From assembly GCA_009785855.1 (NCBI GenBank), contig WQUG01000111.1, positions 1-8,205 of the forward strand: DNA of 8,205 nucleotides, given 5' to 3'. Both the position numbers and the translations under genes were made by a program. This DNA comes from Actinomycetes bacterium. GTDB taxonomy: Bacteria > Actinomycetota > Coriobacteriia > WRKU01 > WQUG01. A model generated the notes under the pieces. That model searched no databases, was not told the DNA's origin, and saw only the letters and a list, made by a program, of their open reading frames with translations. Shown here in pieces: positions 6,184 to 8,205 of this stretch. Numbering within the stretch: the stretch's first letter is position 1; each line of letters starts with the position of its first letter.

Positions 6184-6192
6184 TGGTAAAAT
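6184..6192 (+). promoter_or_regulatory. Extended -10 promoter for the RlpA-like gene and ddl
   Basis: TGGTAAAAT is an extended -10 element (TGn plus hexamer TAAAAT at 6187-6192), the only AT-rich stretch between livF and the next gene. No clear -35 box exists at 16-18 bp; that position falls in GC-rich repeat-related sequence. The start would be near 6199, giving a leader of about 40 nt. It has the same design as the livK promoter. Confidence 0.6.
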
Positions 6193-6240
6193 AGAAGACC
6201 CTGTCAAACGGAACCTGAGATCGAGGTCGATTTCATCTAC

Positions 6241-7203
6241 GTGAAACGGATCATAACAGCACTGGCCACAATCTTTCTGTCCTGCGGCCTTGTTCTGGGA
6301 GGCAGCGCTGCCTCTGGCGCGGCGCCCTCCGGCGCGTCGGTCGACGACGCACGCGCGAAGTTGCAGAGCATGGAAGCTCAGATGGCAACGGCGCAGCAGA
6401 ACTATCGAAGCTCCCTGGATAAGCTCGCCTCCGCGCGCGCGGCTGCTGAGAAAAGCCGTAAGGAGCTGGACGCACTCGACGCGCGCATCACCAAGGATCG
6501 CAAGGCGCTGAACCTGCAGGCGAACTTCCTGTATCGCACGGGCAACGCGAGCTTCCTTGAGGCTCTGCTGACTTCGCGAAGCTTCGAGGAGGTCATGAGC
6601 AAGGCCCTGCTGCTCAGCCAGGTCTCGGACAGCAACGCGAAGGTACTGAACTCTCTGCGGCTGGACCTGCGGCAGCGCACCGCGGCTCAGGCGAACCTGG
6701 ACGCGCAGGTCAAGACCCAGGAGACCCAGACCGCCGCGCTTAAGGGCCAGAGCGAGAAGGCGACCCGCGATCTGGCCTCGCAGCAGGCCTGGGTCGACAG
6801 TCTGACCGCGCAGCAGGCGGCGGCGCTGCAGGCGGCCCAGGACGCGGCCAACGCTTTGCCCTCGGCTTCCTCGAAACCCACGATCCCCGACCCGTCTTCC
6901 GGCGGCGGGGACTACACCGGCACTGGGCAGGTCTTCTACGGGCTTGCGACCTGGTACGGGGTCGGCGTCGGTACGGCAAGCGGCGAGCCCTTCAACCCGC
7001 GCGCCATGACCGCCGCCCACAAGACGCTGCCCTTTGGCACGCTGGTGCGGGTGACCTACCAGGGCCGCAGCGTGGTGGTGCGCATCAACGATCGCGGGCC
7101 CTACGGTCCCGGGCGGGTGATCGACCTGACAGAAGGCGCCGCGGAGGTGATCGGCCTGAAGAGCGCCGGCGTCGGACAAGTGAAGTGCGAGATCGTCAAT
7201 TGA
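6241..7203 (+). CDS. Secreted coiled-coil protein with C-terminal RlpA-like double-psi beta-barrel domain
   Basis: This is an exported protein probably acting on, or binding to, peptidoglycan. Of 320 residues, 1-28 form a signal peptide (MKRIIT, hydrophobic core, Ala-rich cleavage region near 25-28). About 33-205 is a long Ala/Gln/Lys-rich coiled coil, including FLYRTGNASFLEALLTSRSF (97-116), which resembles the coiled-coil domain of PcsB/CwlO-type wall proteins. A Pro/Ser/Gly linker (206-225) leads to the RlpA-like barrel: GLATWYG (234-240), TASGEPFNP (245-253), MTAAHKTLPFGT (256-267), VRINDRGPY (280-288) and RVIDLTEGAAEVIG (292-305). The two conserved acidic sites, Asp284 and Asp295, are present. 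RlpA of Pseudomonas is a lytic transglycosylase; whether this one cuts glycan is unproven. The start is GTG at 6241, giving an immediate signal peptide; GAGGT at 6223-6227 is a rather distant RBS. It overlaps or nearly touches ddl. Confidence 0.88.
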   Translation: MKRIITALATIFLSCGLVLGGSAASGAAPSGASVDDARAKLQSMEAQMATAQQNYRSSLDKLASARAAAEKSRKELDALDARITKDRKALNLQANFLYRTGNASFLEALLTSRSFEEVMSKALLLSQVSDSNAKVLNSLRLDLRQRTAAQANLDAQVKTQETQTAALKGQSEKATRDLASQQAWVDSLTAQQAAALQAAQDAANALPSASSKPTIPDPSSGGGDYTGTGQVFYGLATWYGVGVGTASGEPFNPRAMTAAHKTLPFGTLVRVTYQGRSVVVRINDRGPYGPGRVIDLTEGAAEVIGLKSAGVGQVKCEIVN

Positions 7204-8162
7204 GCGACGCCCAGGAGAAAGTCGCGGTCCTGCTGGGCGGAAGCTCCGCGGAACGCGAGGTCTCGCTTGCGACCGGCGGCATGGTCGCGGGCGCCCTGCG
7301 CGACTCCGGCTTCGAGATCCGCCTCTTCGACACCCAGGACAGCTCCTTTATCGCAGCTCTGATGGACTTCGCGCCCGACGTCGTGTTCAACGCCCTGCAT
7401 GGGCGCGGCGGCGAGGATGGCACGATGCAGGGTCTGCTCGAGGTCCTGGGCTACCCCTACACCGGATCCGGCGTCCTGGCCTCAGCGCTTGCGATGGATA
7501 AGAGTGCGTCCAAACAGATCTACCTCGACGCCCAGCTCCCGACTTCTCCGTACCTGGTGTTTCCCGCCGCAGACATCATCGCCGACGAGGGCCACGGGCC
7601 CTATCGCGCGCGCATCATCAGCGAGCTGGGCAACGATGTCGTGGTCAAACCCAACCACGAGGGTTCCTCGGTGGGAGTGACCATCGTGCACGCCGGTGAC
7701 GGCGACGACCTGTCCGCCGCGCTGACCCGGGCGGCGAGCTATGGCGGGCGGGTGCTTGTCGAGCGCTTCATCGCCGGGACCGAGGTCATGGCGAGCGTGC
7801 TGGGTAACGCCGACCCGCATGCGCTTCCGACGATCGAGGTGGTCGCGCGCGGGAACTTCTATGACTACGACAGCAAGTACAGCCCCGGAGGCAGCGAGCA
7901 CATCATTCCGGCGCGGGTCGGCGAGGAGGCCAACAAGGCCTGCGCGCAGCTGGCTGAACAGGCGCACAGGGCCCTGGGGTGCTGGGGCTATTCGCGCAGC
8001 GACCTGATCGTCGATGAAGCGGGCCAGCCCTGGCTCATAGAGACGAACACCTTGCCGGGGATGACCAGGACCTCGCTCTTCCCGGATGCGGCGCGCGCGG
8101 TCGGGATCGACTTCGCCGAGCTCTGCGTCCTGCTGGTGCACCTGGCGCAGGACCCCCGCTAG
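7200..8162 (+). CDS. ddl: D-alanine--D-alanine ligase
   Basis: This cytoplasmic ATP-grasp enzyme joins two D-Ala molecules to make the end of the peptidoglycan stem peptide. The 320-residue form shows the N-terminal VAVLLGGSSAEREVSL (8-23, with the conserved Glu20), NALHGRGGEDGTMQG (64-78), GYPYTGSG (84-91), the ATP-binding lysine region DVVVKPNHEGSSVG (146-159), VLVERFIAGTEV (185-196), the omega-loop FYDYDSKYSPGG (220-231), and metal ligands Asp268, Glu281 and Asn283 in SRSDLIV and IETNTLPGMT. The Tyr-containing omega-loop fits D-Ala-D-Ala rather than D-Ala-D-Lac ligases such as VanA. The start is uncertain. TTG at 7200 overlaps the previous stop codon by 3 bases and gives the N-terminus MSDAQEKVAV, a normal length before the first strand; GTG at 7185 is in the same frame and adds five residues. 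Coexpression with the upstream secreted wall protein is likely. Confidence 0.96.
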   Translation: MSDAQEKVAVLLGGSSAEREVSLATGGMVAGALRDSGFEIRLFDTQDSSFIAALMDFAPDVVFNALHGRGGEDGTMQGLLEVLGYPYTGSGVLASALAMDKSASKQIYLDAQLPTSPYLVFPAADIIADEGHGPYRARIISELGNDVVVKPNHEGSSVGVTIVHAGDGDDLSAALTRAASYGGRVLVERFIAGTEVMASVLGNADPHALPTIEVVARGNFYDYDSKYSPGGSEHIIPARVGEEANKACAQLAEQAHRALGCWGYSRSDLIVDEAGQPWLIETNTLPGMTRTSLFPDAARAVGIDFAELCVLLVHLAQDPR

Positions 8163-8171
8163 CGCCGGGGG

Positions 8172-8205
8172 ACCGGGGGGACAGGCACCGGAACCGGGGG
8201 GACAG
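8172..8205 (+). repeat. Repeat-family direct repeats at the window edge
   Basis: ACCGGGGGGACAG occurs at 8172-8184 and again at 8193-8205, separated by GCACCGGA. The unit GGGGGACAGGCACCGG (8176-8191) is the same as that flanking copy 2, in the opposite orientation. It begins 10 bp after the ddl stop codon and is cut by the window end, so a third full element, possibly with a hairpin core, may continue beyond. Confidence 0.8.

Noticed and set aside
6241..6290. Lipoprotein signal in the RlpA-like protein (FLSCG at residues 12-16)
   Set aside because: The residue at the -3 position is Phe and the hydrophobic core continues past the Cys, so an ordinary signal peptide cleaved near 25-28 fits better.

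Overview
The window is GC-rich, densely packed bacterial chromosome. It carries seven complete genes: rlmN on the minus strand, then a plus-strand run of a five-gene branched-chain amino acid (LIV-type) ABC importer, a secreted coiled-coil/RlpA-like protein, and D-alanine--D-alanine ligase. The receptor is a lipoprotein (lipobox LTGC) and the RlpA-like protein has a PcsB-like coiled-coil front end. These traits, with the base composition, suggest a Gram-positive, high-GC anaerobe such as an actinobacterium of the Coriobacteriia type. That placement is inference; no rRNA or other marker gene is present.

Layout. 1-152: left edge, with a strong hairpin (93-127) and possibly the first codons of a minus-strand gene that runs off the window. 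153-1274 (minus): rlmN, split by a long palindromic repeat that is read through in frame. 1275-1398: divergent intergenic region with a 12-bp tandem repeat, an extended -10 promoter and a good Shine-Dalgarno site for livK. 1399-6053: livK-livH-livM-livG-livF, with a stem-loop between livK and livH and tight or overlapping junctions after that. 6054-6240: a second copy of the palindromic repeat, related repeat units, and an extended -10 promoter. 6241-8162: the RlpA-like gene and ddl, joined by an overlap or near-overlap. 8163-8205: direct repeats of the same unit family, cut by the window edge.

Function. The liv genes encode a lipoprotein receptor, two permeases and two ATPases, a complete importer. 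The second transcription unit pairs a secreted wall-associated protein with a cytoplasmic enzyme that makes the D-Ala-D-Ala end of peptidoglycan precursors, so it is a small cell-wall unit. RlmN methylates 23S rRNA A2503 (and tRNA A37 in some bacteria).

The most notable signal is the dispersed repeat family. Its unit is close to GGGGGWCAGGSACCGG, arranged as inverted arms around an asymmetric core with a 7-nt loop (GCGATCC). One copy lies inside rlmN, adds about 36 residues, keeps the frame and leaves the catalytic C-terminal cysteine intact. Two further loci lie just after the stop codons of livF and ddl. This resembles in-frame palindromic elements such as those of Rickettsia, and repeats moved by REP-associated (Y1/HUH) transposases, but no transposase is in the window.
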